A stretch of DNA of 64,000 bases, taken from contig CACXMA010000007.1 of NCBI GenBank assembly GCA_902768665.1, forward strand, positions 46,110 through 110,109, read 5' to 3'. The stretch comes from an uncultured Bacteroidia bacterium (lineage in GTDB: Bacteria; Bacteroidota; Bacteroidia; Bacteroidales; UBA932). The position numbers and the translations under genes are program-made. Under the pieces are notes generated by a model that searched no databases, had not been told where the DNA came from, and saw nothing but the letters and a program-made list of their open reading frames with translations. Shown piece by piece: positions 38,209-46,451 of this stretch. Positions within the stretch are counted from its first letter, which is position 1; the number at the start of each line of letters is the position of its first letter.

Positions 38209-40971
38209 ATGAGTCAGGAGTGGGATAACATTCCCCAGGAAGAGGAAAACGAAGAAGGGATGCCCGTTGAGGAGGAGATGCCCCTGGACGAGGGTGCGGC
38301 CGTCCCCAGCGGAAAGTTCGCCAAGCTGCTGAGCAGCGACAGCCGGAAGTACAAGCTCTCCGGCATGTTCAAGGACTGGTTCCTGGATTACTCTTCCTAC
38401 GTCATCCTCTACCGTGCGGTGCCGCACATCGTGGACGGCCTCAAGCCGGTCCAGCGCCGCGTGCTGCACGCCATGTACAAGATGGACGACGGCAACTACA
38501 CCAAGGTCGCGAACATCGTCGGCCAGGCGATGCAGTACCACCCCCACGGCGACGCCTCCATCCTCGGCGCCCTCGTCACCATCGGCCAGAAGGGCCTCCT
38601 GGTGGACTGCCAGGGTAACTGGGGTAACATCCTGACCGGCGACTCCAACGCCGCCCCGCGTTACATCGAGGCCCGCCTGTCGAAATTCGCCAAGGAAGTG
38701 GTCTTCGACCCGAAGGTCACCAGCTGGATGACCTCCTACGACGGCCGCAACCAGGAGCCGACCGAGCTCCCGGTGCGTTTCCCGCTCCTGCTCGCGCAGG
38801 GCACGGAAGGCATCGCCGTCGGTATGGCTTCCAAGATTCTCCCGCACAACTTCAACGAGCTTCTCGACGCCTCCATCGCCATCCTGCGGGAGCAGCCCTA
38901 CGAGCTCTATCCCGACTTCCCGACCGGCGGCTACGCCGACTGCAGCAAGTACAACGCCGGCAAGCGCGGCGGCATCGTCAAGGTCCGCGCCAAGATCGAG
39001 AAGGTCGACAAGAACACGATCAACATCACGGAAATCCCTTACGGAAAGACCTCCCACATGCTGATCGACTCCATCCTGAAGGCCCGCGAAAAGGGCAAGA
39101 TCAAGATCAAGAAGATCGAGGACATGACCACGGAGAAGGTCGAGATCGTGATCCACCTCCCCAACGACGTATCCCCGGACAAGACCATCGACGCCCTCTA
39201 CGCCTTCACGGACTGCGAGACCACCATCGCCCCGAACGCCTGCGTCATCAAGGACGGCAAGCCGCAGTTCCTCTCCGTGAACGACATCCTCGAGTACGAC
39301 ACCTACCACACCCGCGACATCCTGCGCCGCGAGCTCGAAATCAAGCTCGGCGAGTTGGAGGACGAGTGGCACTGGGATTCGCTCGAGCGCATCTTCTTCG
39401 AGAACCGCATCTACAAGGTCCTCGAGCAGAACCAGCGCACCTGGGAGCAGCAGCTCGACGACATCTTCTCGCAGATGAAGCAGTACGAGGACCTGCTGCA
39501 CCGCCCGATCACGATGGACGACATCAACCGCCTCGTGGAGAAGCCGGTCCGCAAGATCTCCAAGTTCGACACCAAGGCCCTCGACGAGAAGATTTACGCC
39601 ATCGAGGCCCAGATGAAGACCATCCGGGACCAGCTGGACCACATCACCGACTACACCGTCGAGTGGTTCAAGGCCCTGAAGAAGAAATACGGCAAGGAAT
39701 TCCCGCGCCAGACCGAAATCACCTCCCTCGAGACCATCGCCGCGACAAAGGTGGTCAACAACAACGCCAAGCTCTACGCCAACATGGAGGAGGGCTTTGT
39801 CGGCATCGGCCTGAAGGCATCCGACGGCGGCGTGCTCATCGGCGAATGCTCCGACCTCTCCGAGATCATCGTCATCGGCAAGAACGGCAAGTACCGCATC
39901 ACCAAGGTCAGCGACAAGGCCTTCTTCGGCCCGAACCTCCTGTATGTGGGCGTGTTCAACCGCGGCGACGAGCGGACCATCTACAACGTCATCTACCGCG
40001 ACGGCAAGAGCCCGGTCTACTACGCCAAGCGCTTCGCCATCACCTCCGTGACCCGCGACAAGGAGTACGACATCACGACCGGCACGCCCGGCTCCGCCAT
40101 CCTCTGGTTCACCGTCAACCACAACGGCGAGGCCGAGACCGTCCGCATCTACCTCCGCCCGAAGCCGAAGCTCAAGAAGACGCAGCTCGAGTACGATTTC
40201 TCGACCCTCGCCATCAAGGGCAAGACGACCCGCGGCAACCTCGTGTCGAAGAATTCCATCCAGAAGATCGTCATGAAGTCCAAGGGCATCTCCACCATCG
40301 GCGGCAAGGACATCTGGTACGACCCGGACATCCAGCGCCTCAACGAGGACGGCCGCGGCGAACACCTCGGCCAGTTCAGCGGCGACGACAAGGTCCTTGC
40401 GGTCTTCAAGGACGGTACCTACTACACGACGAGCTACGACGTGGTCAACAAATACCAGGGCGACGTCCTCCTCATCGAGAAGCTCGACACGGACAAGACC
40501 TTCACGGCCCTCTACTGGGATGCCGGTGTCAAGGCCTTCTATGTCAAGCGTTTCAGCTTTACCGAGAGCGACAATACGCCCGTTCTCTTCATCGCCGAGG
40601 GACGCGGCTCCCGCCTTGTCGGCCTGTCGGAGGATGTCTATCCCCGCTTCGAGGTGGTCTTCGGCGGCAAGTACGCCCACCGCGAGCCCGAGGTCATCGA
40701 GGCCGAGCCGTTCATCGCCAAGAAGGGCCTCTCCGCCAAGGGCAAGAAGTGCCACGCCTACGACCTCAAGGACGTGCGCTTCGTCGAGCCTGACGTCGAC
40801 ATTCCCGACACTGTCATTCCGAGCGAAGCGAAGGAATCTCCCGACGAGGAACCCATCGACATCCTCTCCGTCCCCGCGGCCCCGCAGGGCGGCGAAGCGG
40901 CGCAGATGCTCCAGGATGCCCCTAAGGACACCCCTTCCGACGAAGAGCCCACTGAGTGGACGCTGTTCTAA
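38209..40971 (+). CDS. parC: DNA topoisomerase IV subunit A (ParC)
   Basis: 920 residues from the ATG at 38209, which has AAGGAG nine bases upstream; an in-frame ATG at 38182 would add nine residues and overlap era. Type IIA topoisomerase A subunit: GLKPVQRRVLHAMYKM near residue 75, the quinolone-region block YHPHGDASILG, and the active-site Tyr at about 152 in RYIEARL. The C-terminal part has the beta-pinwheel strands expected for ParC. The acidic tail (about 865-920) contains VIPSEAKES, coded by a palindromic element (40813-40839). GyrA remains possible, but no GyrA-box is seen. The end overlaps the convergent Sel1 gene by 4 bp. Confidence 0.93.
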   Translation: MSQEWDNIPQEEENEEGMPVEEEMPLDEGAAVPSGKFAKLLSSDSRKYKLSGMFKDWFLDYSSYVILYRAVPHIVDGLKPVQRRVLHAMYKMDDGNYTKVANIVGQAMQYHPHGDASILGALVTIGQKGLLVDCQGNWGNILTGDSNAAPRYIEARLSKFAKEVVFDPKVTSWMTSYDGRNQEPTELPVRFPLLLAQGTEGIAVGMASKILPHNFNELLDASIAILREQPYELYPDFPTGGYADCSKYNAGKRGGIVKVRAKIEKVDKNTINITEIPYGKTSHMLIDSILKAREKGKIKIKKIEDMTTEKVEIVIHLPNDVSPDKTIDALYAFTDCETTIAPNACVIKDGKPQFLSVNDILEYDTYHTRDILRRELEIKLGELEDEWHWDSLERIFFENRIYKVLEQNQRTWEQQLDDIFSQMKQYEDLLHRPITMDDINRLVEKPVRKISKFDTKALDEKIYAIEAQMKTIRDQLDHITDYTVEWFKALKKKYGKEFPRQTEITSLETIAATKVVNNNAKLYANMEEGFVGIGLKASDGGVLIGECSDLSEIIVIGKNGKYRITKVSDKAFFGPNLLYVGVFNRGDERTIYNVIYRDGKSPVYYAKRFAITSVTRDKEYDITTGTPGSAILWFTVNHNGEAETVRIYLRPKPKLKKTQLEYDFSTLAIKGKTTRGNLVSKNSIQKIVMKSKGISTIGGKDIWYDPDIQRLNEDGRGEHLGQFSGDDKVLAVFKDGTYYTTSYDVVNKYQGDVLLIEKLDTDKTFTALYWDAGVKAFYVKRFSFTESDNTPVLFIAEGRGSRLVGLSEDVYPRFEVVFGGKYAHREPEVIEAEPFIAKKGLSAKGKKCHAYDLKDVRFVEPDVDIPDTVIPSEAKESPDEEPIDILSVPAAPQGGEAAQMLQDAPKDTPSDEEPTEWTLF
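40813..40839. repeat. Palindromic mini-element copy 8, inside parC
   Basis: GTCATTCCGAGCGAAGCGAA-GGAATCT. The ends (GTCATTCC/GGAATC) match the family while the centre (GAGCGAAGCGAA) is a distinct sub-type. It is read as VIPSEAKES, a different phase from copies 4-6, in the disordered C-terminal tail. Confidence 0.75.
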
Positions 40972-42239
40972 CCTAGTTTTTTCAGGATTTCTACGGCTTT
41001 CGGGCTGCCGGCTTCGGCGGCCCGGGAGAACCAGATTCTGGCCATTACGCGATCCGGCCGGAAGATCTCTTTCCGGCCGTAGCCGTCTCCGATCAGATAG
41101 CGGTTGCCGAGACTGAGCATGGCGGGGATGTATCCGGCCTCAGCGGCCTTCTGGATGAGCCTATGCCCCTCCAGGGCGCAGTTCTTCCGATCCTCGTTTT
41201 TGTATAGTCGTGTCCCCGGAATGACGGGCTGGCAGGATTTGCCCGTTTCGGGATGGATGCAGAGGACCTGGCTGTAGGTGCCGAGGTTGTACAGGGCCGG
41301 GGCATAGCCGGCATTCGCGGCTTTCCGGAGCCATTCCATGCCGTCGGTGCGGCGCTGGCGGAGGCTGTCGCCGGCCTGACCCTCCATGTAGAGGGTGCCG
41401 AGCTCGAACTGCGCGGGGACATAGCCGGCCTGGGCGGCCCGCCGTAGGGAAGGGACGCCGGCCCGGAGGCCCCGTCCGTTGTGGCAGCAGCGCATGTATC
41501 CCTCATACTCCATCCGGGCGGTTTTGTCCGCCCCATGCTCCAGGAACCATTCCAGCTCCATGATATTGGCCATGGCTGACTCGTTCCCGGCCAGATAGCT
41601 CTGCCAATACAGTTCCCGGGCCTTTTCCGGATCGGGGTCCGTGCACCAGCCGAATTCTACCATGGCGGCATGGCCGATGCTAAAGAACGGACTTCTGGCG
41701 GCCAGCGCTTCGAATTCGCGGAAAGCATCCCTGTCTTTGCCTCCCCGGAAATGGCAGAGCGCCAGCCTGTGCTGGAGGTAGAGCTCGTTTTCACTGTCCG
41801 GCACGGCCGTCCTCAGGGCCCTTTGGTAGAAGCTTTCCGCGCCCCGGCTATCCTCCCGCGCAAAGCGGAGATCGCCGGCATAGCGGCAGGCTTCCGCCTC
41901 CAGTTCGGGATGCTTCTCAGCCCAGTGCAGCAGCGATTCCTCCACCTTACCGGCCTCCTCGTCGTTGAAGGTTTTCTTCCCGTCCTGTACCCGGCGCACT
42001 GTCCATATCAGGCGGGAGAAGCCGCCGTAATCATGCTGGATATACGTCACCAGCAGCCGCACCAGCAGGTAAATCCCGCAGATACCCACAATCGTCGCCG
42101 TGACCGCAATCAGCCAGTAGGGGACTGCCAGGAACAGGCAGGCCGCAATGATGCCGCCGGTCAGCACCACCACAAACAGCGTGACAATCCAGGGAAACAC
42201 TTTTTTCATAAGGGACGTAACTGCTTTTATCAACGGCAA
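40968..42239 (-). CDS. Sel1-repeat membrane protein
   Basis: 423 residues from the ATG at 42239; a later ATG at 42206 (MKKVFPWIVT) would also give a good start. Two helices at the N-terminus (IVTLFVVVLTGGIIAACLFL, LIAVTATIVGICGIYLLVRLL) anchor the protein. The rest is helical repeats: TPR-like to about residue 250, then Sel1 repeats with AAQAGYVPAQFELGTLYMEG, AANAGYAPALYNLG, AAEAGYIPAMLSLGNRYL and AAEAGSPKAVEILKK. Between the second and third units is a longer insertion (residues about 340-375). Such proteins hold partners together; no specific role is evident. Confidence 0.85.
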   Translation of the reverse strand: MPLIKAVTSLMKKVFPWIVTLFVVVLTGGIIAACLFLAVPYWLIAVTATIVGICGIYLLVRLLVTYIQHDYGGFSRLIWTVRRVQDGKKTFNDEEAGKVEESLLHWAEKHPELEAEACRYAGDLRFAREDSRGAESFYQRALRTAVPDSENELYLQHRLALCHFRGGKDRDAFREFEALAARSPFFSIGHAAMVEFGWCTDPDPEKARELYWQSYLAGNESAMANIMELEWFLEHGADKTARMEYEGYMRCCHNGRGLRAGVPSLRRAAQAGYVPAQFELGTLYMEGQAGDSLRQRRTDGMEWLRKAANAGYAPALYNLGTYSQVLCIHPETGKSCQPVIPGTRLYKNEDRKNCALEGHRLIQKAAEAGYIPAMLSLGNRYLIGDGYGRKEIFRPDRVMARIWFSRAAEAGSPKAVEILKKLG

Positions 42240-42270
42240 AATGCCGCGGGGACAGTTCTGGAGTAGAAAG

Positions 42271-44007
42271 CTAGATCATGTCCTCCCGCTCGCGCATGTC
42301 CTTGAGGCGGAGCTGGATGGTGGAAGAGCCGCGGTAGAAGTTCTCGACGACGCTGTAGCAGACGTCGATCGGGTTGCCGGCCTTGATGTAGTCGTAGTTG
42401 TCGGCCATGTTGAAGCCGATGGCGGCAATCTGGTGGTACGGGTGCGTCTCCTGCATGAGGTCGAGCTTGAGGTGGACGCCGCCGGCACCGACCTTGCGGC
42501 CGCCGCCCGCGTCATAGACATCCTCGGTCAGGAACACCGGATTGGCGTTGCCGGGACCGAAAGGCTGGAACTGCTTGAGGATGCGGAGGAACTTCGGGGT
42601 AATCTGCGCGAAATCGAGGCGGGAGTCGATCTCCACAATCGGCGTCAGCATCTCGGGGGTGATCTTCCCGGCGACGAACGCGTTCATCCGCTTGCAGAAC
42701 TCCGGCAGGTTCTCCTCCTTCAGCGTCAGGCCGGCGGCGTAGACATGGCCGCCGAAGTTCTCCATCAGGTCGGCGCAGTTCTCGATAGCGCCGTAAAGGT
42801 CGAATCCATGGACGCTGCGGGCCGATCCCGTGACGAAACCGTTGGACTTGGTCAGCACCACCGTCGGCTTGTAGTAGGCCTCGACCAGACGCGAAGCGAC
42901 GATGCCGACGACGCCCTTGTTCCAGGTCGGGTTGTAGACGATCGTCACGTTCTCCGTCTCGAGCGCCCGGCCGTCCAGGACCATCTCGATGGCCTCCTGC
43001 GTGATCTCGCGGTCGATATTCTTGCGCTCGTTGTTGTTGTCGTTGATCTTGTTGCCCATCTCGAGGGCCTTCTTGTCGTCGGTCGCGGTCAGCAGCTCGA
43101 CGGCCAGACGGCCGCTTTCCATACGCCCGGCGGCGTTGATGCGGGGACCGATCTTGAAGACGATGTCGTCGATGGTGAGGTGTCCCGGGTCGAGCTTGGC
43201 GAGGTTGATCATCGCCAGCAGGCCCTTGCGGGGGTTCTCATTGAGGCGCTTGAGGCCGTAGTGCGCAAGGATGCGGTTCTCGCCGACCATGCTCACGAGG
43301 TCCGAGGCGATGCTGACGACCTGCAGGTCCAGCAGCGGCTCCAGCTCCTCGAACGGAATGCCGTACTGCTGGGCGTATGCCTGCACGAGCTTGAAGCCCA
43401 CGCCGCAGCCGCACAGATCGTCGAACGGATAGTGGCAGTCCTCCCGTTTCGGGTCCAGCACCGCGACGGCCTCGGGGAGCGTCTCCTCGGGGAGGTGGTG
43501 GTCGCAGATGATGACGTCGATGCCCTTGCCGGCGGCATACTTGACCTTGTCGATGGCCTTGATGCCGCAGTCGAGCGTGATCAGAAGGTTGTAGCCGTTG
43601 TCAGAGGCCCAGTCGATGCCCTTGTAGGACACGCCGTAGCCCTCGTCATAGCGGTCGGGGATATAGTAGCCGACCTGCGTCGTAAAGCGGCGGACGAAGG
43701 AATAGACCAGCGCCACGGCCGTCGTCCCGTCGACATCGTAGTCGCCGTAGACGAGGATCTTCTCGCCGTCTTCGATGGCCTTGTGCAGCCTTTCAACGGC
43801 CTTATCCATGTCCTTCATCAGGAAGGGATCGTGGAGCTGCTGGAGCGTCGGGCGGAAGAAAGCCCGGGCGTCCTCGAAAGTCTCGACACCGCGCTTGACA
43901 AGGAGATCCGCGAGCACCCGGTCAATGCCGAGCTCGACGGCCAGGCGGCCGACCTTTTCCTGGTCGGCGGCTTCCTTGACAATCCATTTGCGGTCAGACA
44001 CGGTCAT
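42271..44007 (-). CDS. recJ: Single-stranded-DNA exonuclease RecJ
   Basis: 578 residues from the ATG at 44007 (MTVSDRKWIVKEAADQ); an in-frame TTG three codons earlier is less likely. DHH-family nuclease: motif I ILVYGDYDVDGTTAVAL near residue 80, DEGYGVSYKGID, motif II LLITLDCG, motif III VIICDHHLPEE, then GAGVGFKL-like GCGVGFKLVQA. The DHHA1 part has GHVYAAGLTL and the C-terminal OB-fold LKLDLMQETHPYHQIAAIGF. It is a 5'-3' ssDNA exonuclease of repair and recombination. The minus-strand box TATATTTG ends 6 nt before the ATG, with TTG 20 nt further upstream. Confidence 0.96.
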   Translation of the reverse strand: MTVSDRKWIVKEAADQEKVGRLAVELGIDRVLADLLVKRGVETFEDARAFFRPTLQQLHDPFLMKDMDKAVERLHKAIEDGEKILVYGDYDVDGTTAVALVYSFVRRFTTQVGYYIPDRYDEGYGVSYKGIDWASDNGYNLLITLDCGIKAIDKVKYAAGKGIDVIICDHHLPEETLPEAVAVLDPKREDCHYPFDDLCGCGVGFKLVQAYAQQYGIPFEELEPLLDLQVVSIASDLVSMVGENRILAHYGLKRLNENPRKGLLAMINLAKLDPGHLTIDDIVFKIGPRINAAGRMESGRLAVELLTATDDKKALEMGNKINDNNNERKNIDREITQEAIEMVLDGRALETENVTIVYNPTWNKGVVGIVASRLVEAYYKPTVVLTKSNGFVTGSARSVHGFDLYGAIENCADLMENFGGHVYAAGLTLKEENLPEFCKRMNAFVAGKITPEMLTPIVEIDSRLDFAQITPKFLRILKQFQPFGPGNANPVFLTEDVYDAGGGRKVGAGGVHLKLDLMQETHPYHQIAAIGFNMADNYDYIKAGNPIDVCYSVVENFYRGSSTIQLRLKDMREREDMI

Positions 44008-44013
44008 AGCATA

Positions 44014-44021
44014 CAAATATA
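44014..44021 (-). promoter_or_regulatory. -7 box TATATTTG close to the recJ start
   Basis: The minus strand reads TATATTTG, six bases, then ATG. A -33 TTG lies at 44042-44044 with a 20-nt spacer. The leader would be only a few bases at most. Confidence 0.55.
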
Positions 44022-44118
44022 AGAAAAAGAATCCGGAATTGCAATCGATTTCCTATAAGATTCCTTGAAGAATGATACTTTTTTAGCTTGAATGATAACT
44101 ACTTCCACATAAAAAACA

Positions 44119-44126
44119 TATCTTTG
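44119..44126 (+). promoter_or_regulatory. -7 box TATCTTTG for the acyltransferase gene
   Basis: TATCTTTG, 19 nt before the ATG at 44146. Confidence 0.6.
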
Positions 44127-44145
44127 CACAAACGAACTGAAACCG

Positions 44146-45156
44146 ATGGAAAAGATCATTGATCCCGTGGCGGTAGAACTGATTGAGGCAGAACTGACCC
44201 CAGCCCGCAAACTGATGGACACCAATAAAGGCGGCAACGAACTCTATGTAGTCGACTGCCACAACGCGCCGAACACCCTCCGGGAAATCGGCCGCCTGCG
44301 GGAGACCGCCTACCGCGAAGCCGGCGGATGCTCCGGGAACGCGCTCGACCTCGACGAATACGATACCATGGACAAGCCGTACTCCCAGCTCATCGTCTGG
44401 GACCCCGACGCCCATGCTATCATCGGCGGCTACCGTTTCATTTTGGGCAAGGACGTCTCATTCCGGGAAGATGGCCAGCCCAACGTCACCGCTTCCCACC
44501 TCTACCGGTTCTCACCGAAGTTCATCCGCGACTATCTCCCCAAATCCATGGAACTCGGCCGCTCCTTCGTGGCGCCTGAGTACCAGAGCTCCAAGGCGGG
44601 CGCCAAGGCGCTTTTTACCATGGACAACCTCTGGGACGGCATTGCCGGGGTTCTGCTCAGTCATCCCGGTACGGAATACTTCTTCGGGAAAATGACTATC
44701 TACCGGTCCTACGACCATGCCGCCCGCGAGCTCATCCTCCACTTTCTGCAGAAGCATTTCCCCGACCGGGACGAACTCGTACGCCCGTACAAACCCATTT
44801 CCCCGGCCAGTGATCCGCGGCTCATTGACCTGATCCTGTGCGAAGACGGCCTGAAGCAGGACCTCCGCTGCCTGAAAGACGCCCTGCGCAAGCTCGGAAC
44901 GGGTATTCCGCCCCTCGTCAATTCCTACATCAACACCTCTTCATCGATGAAGATCTTCGGATCGGCCATCAACGACGAACTGTCCGATGCCATCGAAACC
45001 GGCCTCATGATCGGTTTCAACGACATCTATGACGAGAAGAAGGAGCGCCACATCCAAACCTTCCTGGAAAAACGAGCTCCTCGCCTGCGCCGCATCCGGA
45101 TATCCTTCCGCCGCAAGTCTTCCAAGGAAAACTCCCCGGAAATCGAATTCAAATAA
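44146..45156 (+). CDS. GNAT-fold N-acyltransferase, OlsB/GlsB-like
   Basis: 336 residues, no signal peptide. The pattern LREIGRLRETAYREAGGC near residue 46, then WDPDAHAIIGGYRFILG, HLYRFSPKF, SMELGRSFVAPEYQ and YFFGKMTIYRSYDHAARELI fits the Acetyltransf_5 (hemolysin/OlsB) family. These enzymes put a 3-hydroxy fatty acid on the amino group of ornithine or glycine. In Bacteroides thetaiotaomicron the related GlsB makes glycine lipids together with the O-acyltransferase GlsA. No GlsA-like gene is nearby, so the product is uncertain. The C-terminal region past about residue 290 is basic (RAPRLRRIRISFRRKSSK) and may bind the membrane surface. Confidence 0.75.
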   Translation: MEKIIDPVAVELIEAELTPARKLMDTNKGGNELYVVDCHNAPNTLREIGRLRETAYREAGGCSGNALDLDEYDTMDKPYSQLIVWDPDAHAIIGGYRFILGKDVSFREDGQPNVTASHLYRFSPKFIRDYLPKSMELGRSFVAPEYQSSKAGAKALFTMDNLWDGIAGVLLSHPGTEYFFGKMTIYRSYDHAARELILHFLQKHFPDRDELVRPYKPISPASDPRLIDLILCEDGLKQDLRCLKDALRKLGTGIPPLVNSYINTSSSMKIFGSAINDELSDAIETGLMIGFNDIYDEKKERHIQTFLEKRAPRLRRIRISFRRKSSKENSPEIEFK

Positions 45157-45160
45157 GGAT

Positions 45161-45276
45161 TTACAGAATAGAAATAATGATTTCGTCGGCGAGGGTTTCC
45201 GGCGAGGCGCCAGGGTCTCCAAGCTAGCTTTGAGATAGATGCAGAGGGTTTTCTCCTGCAGGAGCGCCGGCGTGGG
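45161..45276 (-). pseudogene. Remnant of a second shikimate kinase gene
   Basis: On the minus strand two pieces match the intact AroK encoded at 45917-46408. Piece one reads ALLQEKTLCIYLKASLETLA, against KLLQEQTTCVWLQVSEAEAL in the intact protein. Piece two, in another frame, reads GASPETLADEIIISIL then stop, against GAAPEALADEIIISVL then stop. About 35 codons between them are missing and the junction is frameshifted; the first 100 codons are absent and replaced by the zinc-ribbon gene. The pieces agree at protein level more than at DNA level, so it is an old or foreign paralogue rather than a recent copy. Confidence 0.8.
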
Positions 45277-45277
45277 G

Positions 45278-45835
45278 TTAAGTAGTTTGCTTGTTTTGCT
45301 TCTCTTTCTTGTTGATGGAGTAGAGGCTGACGGCGGCGCCGCTTACCAGCATCGTTGACAGGGCTATGAAAATCCAGACCTTTGATTTATACTTTGCCTC
45401 GCATTTCGCGGTTAAGTATAGGTCGCTATCTCCGTCATGGAAGTATATCTTCTCTGAATATATACCCATCATTTCGTCCGTCGTGGTGACGTTCGAACCA
45501 ATATCATGATAGGTGTGCCAAACGCTGGTATAATAGATTCCCGTTGCCAGTAACGAATAAATCATGACTGTACCTCCCAGGAGGATCAGTACTTTCAGAA
45601 AATTCTTAATGCCTTTCTTGGAAGAAGTGACGGATGCTGTCGCCGAGGCAGATTGTGGCTGCTGCTGCGGTGCTGGTGCAGTGGCTCCGATGGGGCTGCC
45701 GCAAACGTTGCAGAAACGGGAGCCTTCGGGATTGACGTGGCCGTTGGGGCAGACGCTGGGTTGCGGAATCGGAGCTCCGCAGATGTTGCAGAAACGGGAT
45801 CCGTCCGCAACTTCGTGACCATTAGGACATTTCAT
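45278..45835 (-). CDS. Double zinc-ribbon membrane protein
   Basis: 185 residues from the ATG at 45835 (MKCPNGHEVADGSRFC). Two zinc ribbons in a row: CPNGHEVADGSRFCNICG and CPNGHVNPEGSRFCNVCG, each with paired Cys. A Gln/Ala/Ser linker follows, then a membrane helix (FLKVLILLGGTVMIYSLLA), a loop of about 60 residues (IYFHDGDSDLYLTAKCEAKY) and a second helix (VWIFIALSTMLVSGAAVSLY). Function unknown. It has the same kind of ribbon as the protein at 5207-6259, there at the C-terminus. An upstream in-frame ATG (45871) is possible. A TATCTTTA lies at 45853-45860 as a weak -7 box. Confidence 0.75.
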   Translation of the reverse strand: MKCPNGHEVADGSRFCNICGAPIPQPSVCPNGHVNPEGSRFCNVCGSPIGATAPAPQQQPQSASATASVTSSKKGIKNFLKVLILLGGTVMIYSLLATGIYYTSVWHTYHDIGSNVTTTDEMMGIYSEKIYFHDGDSDLYLTAKCEAKYKSKVWIFIALSTMLVSGAAVSLYSINKKEKQNKQTT

Positions 45836-45890
45836 GGCAGAATATTTTTTTGTAAAGATAGGCATTTGCATTGATATCGCAAAAAGTATG

Positions 45891-45898
45891 TATCTTTG
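45891..45898 (+). promoter_or_regulatory. -7 box TATCTTTG for aroK
   Basis: TATCTTTG, 18 nt before the ATG at 45917. Confidence 0.6.
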
Positions 45899-45916
45899 TG
45901 TCTAACGGAAAAACAG

Positions 45917-46408
45917 ATGATACTCGCGCTGACAGGAATGATGGGAAGCGGCAAGACGACGGTCGGCCGCCTGGTAGCGGATGCCTTCGGGTGTCCGTTT
46001 CTTGATTTGGATGAACTCATCGCCCGGAAGGCGGGGAAGGGGATTCCCGAGATCTTTGCCACCGAAGGGGAAGCGGCGTTCCGCCTGCTGGAGGGGAAGG
46101 TGCTGAAGGAGACCGTGAAGAAATATGCGCAGACGACGGCTGTGCTGGCCCTCGGCGGCGGTACGGTAACCGTCCCCGGTGCCGTGAAGCTGCTGCAGGA
46201 GCAGACGACCTGTGTCTGGCTGCAAGTCTCTGAGGCTGAGGCGCTGGCACGTCTGTCGGGTGCCAAGGACCGTCCGCTGGCCGGAGACTGGGCCGCCTTG
46301 CTGGAAGCGCGAGCATCGCTCTATGCCGCCGCGGCCCACGTCACCCTCGACACGGACGGCGCCGCACCGGAAGCCCTCGCCGACGAAATCATTATTTCCG
46401 TCCTCTGA
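45917..46408 (+). CDS. aroK: Shikimate kinase
   Basis: 163 residues from the ATG at 45917 (MILALTGMMGSGKTTVGRL); upstream in-frame TTG lies in the promoter. P-loop GMMGSGKTT near residue 7, shikimate-binding FLDLDELIARKAGKGIPEIF with the conserved Asp, and ALGGGTVTVPG near residue 83. The lid segment is KDRPLAG. It phosphorylates shikimate in the route to chorismate; aroE lies 2.5 kb further on. A fragment of a second copy lies inverted at 45161-45276. Confidence 0.95.
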   Translation: MILALTGMMGSGKTTVGRLVADAFGCPFLDLDELIARKAGKGIPEIFATEGEAAFRLLEGKVLKETVKKYAQTTAVLALGGGTVTVPGAVKLLQEQTTCVWLQVSEAEALARLSGAKDRPLAGDWAALLEARASLYAAAAHVTLDTDGAAPEALADEIIISVL

Positions 46409-46417
46409 TTTTTTTCG

Positions 46418-46425
46418 TATCTTTG
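46418..46425 (+). promoter_or_regulatory. -7 box TATCTTTG for lysS
   Basis: TATCTTTG, 26 nt before the lysS ATG, just after the aroK stop and a seven-base T-run. Confidence 0.6.
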
Positions 46426-46451
46426 CACGCTTTTAAGAAGAATAACGATAT

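Noticed and set aside
38053-40755. A 900-codon open frame on the minus strand opposite parC
   Set aside because: Antisense shadow of parC; composition is Val/Asp/Leu/Gly repeats from reading the other strand.
41200-41240. GTCATTCCGGGG-like stretch inside the Sel1 gene, as a possible tenth element
   Set aside because: Only the left half (GTCATTCC) fits; there is no matching right arm, so it is not counted.
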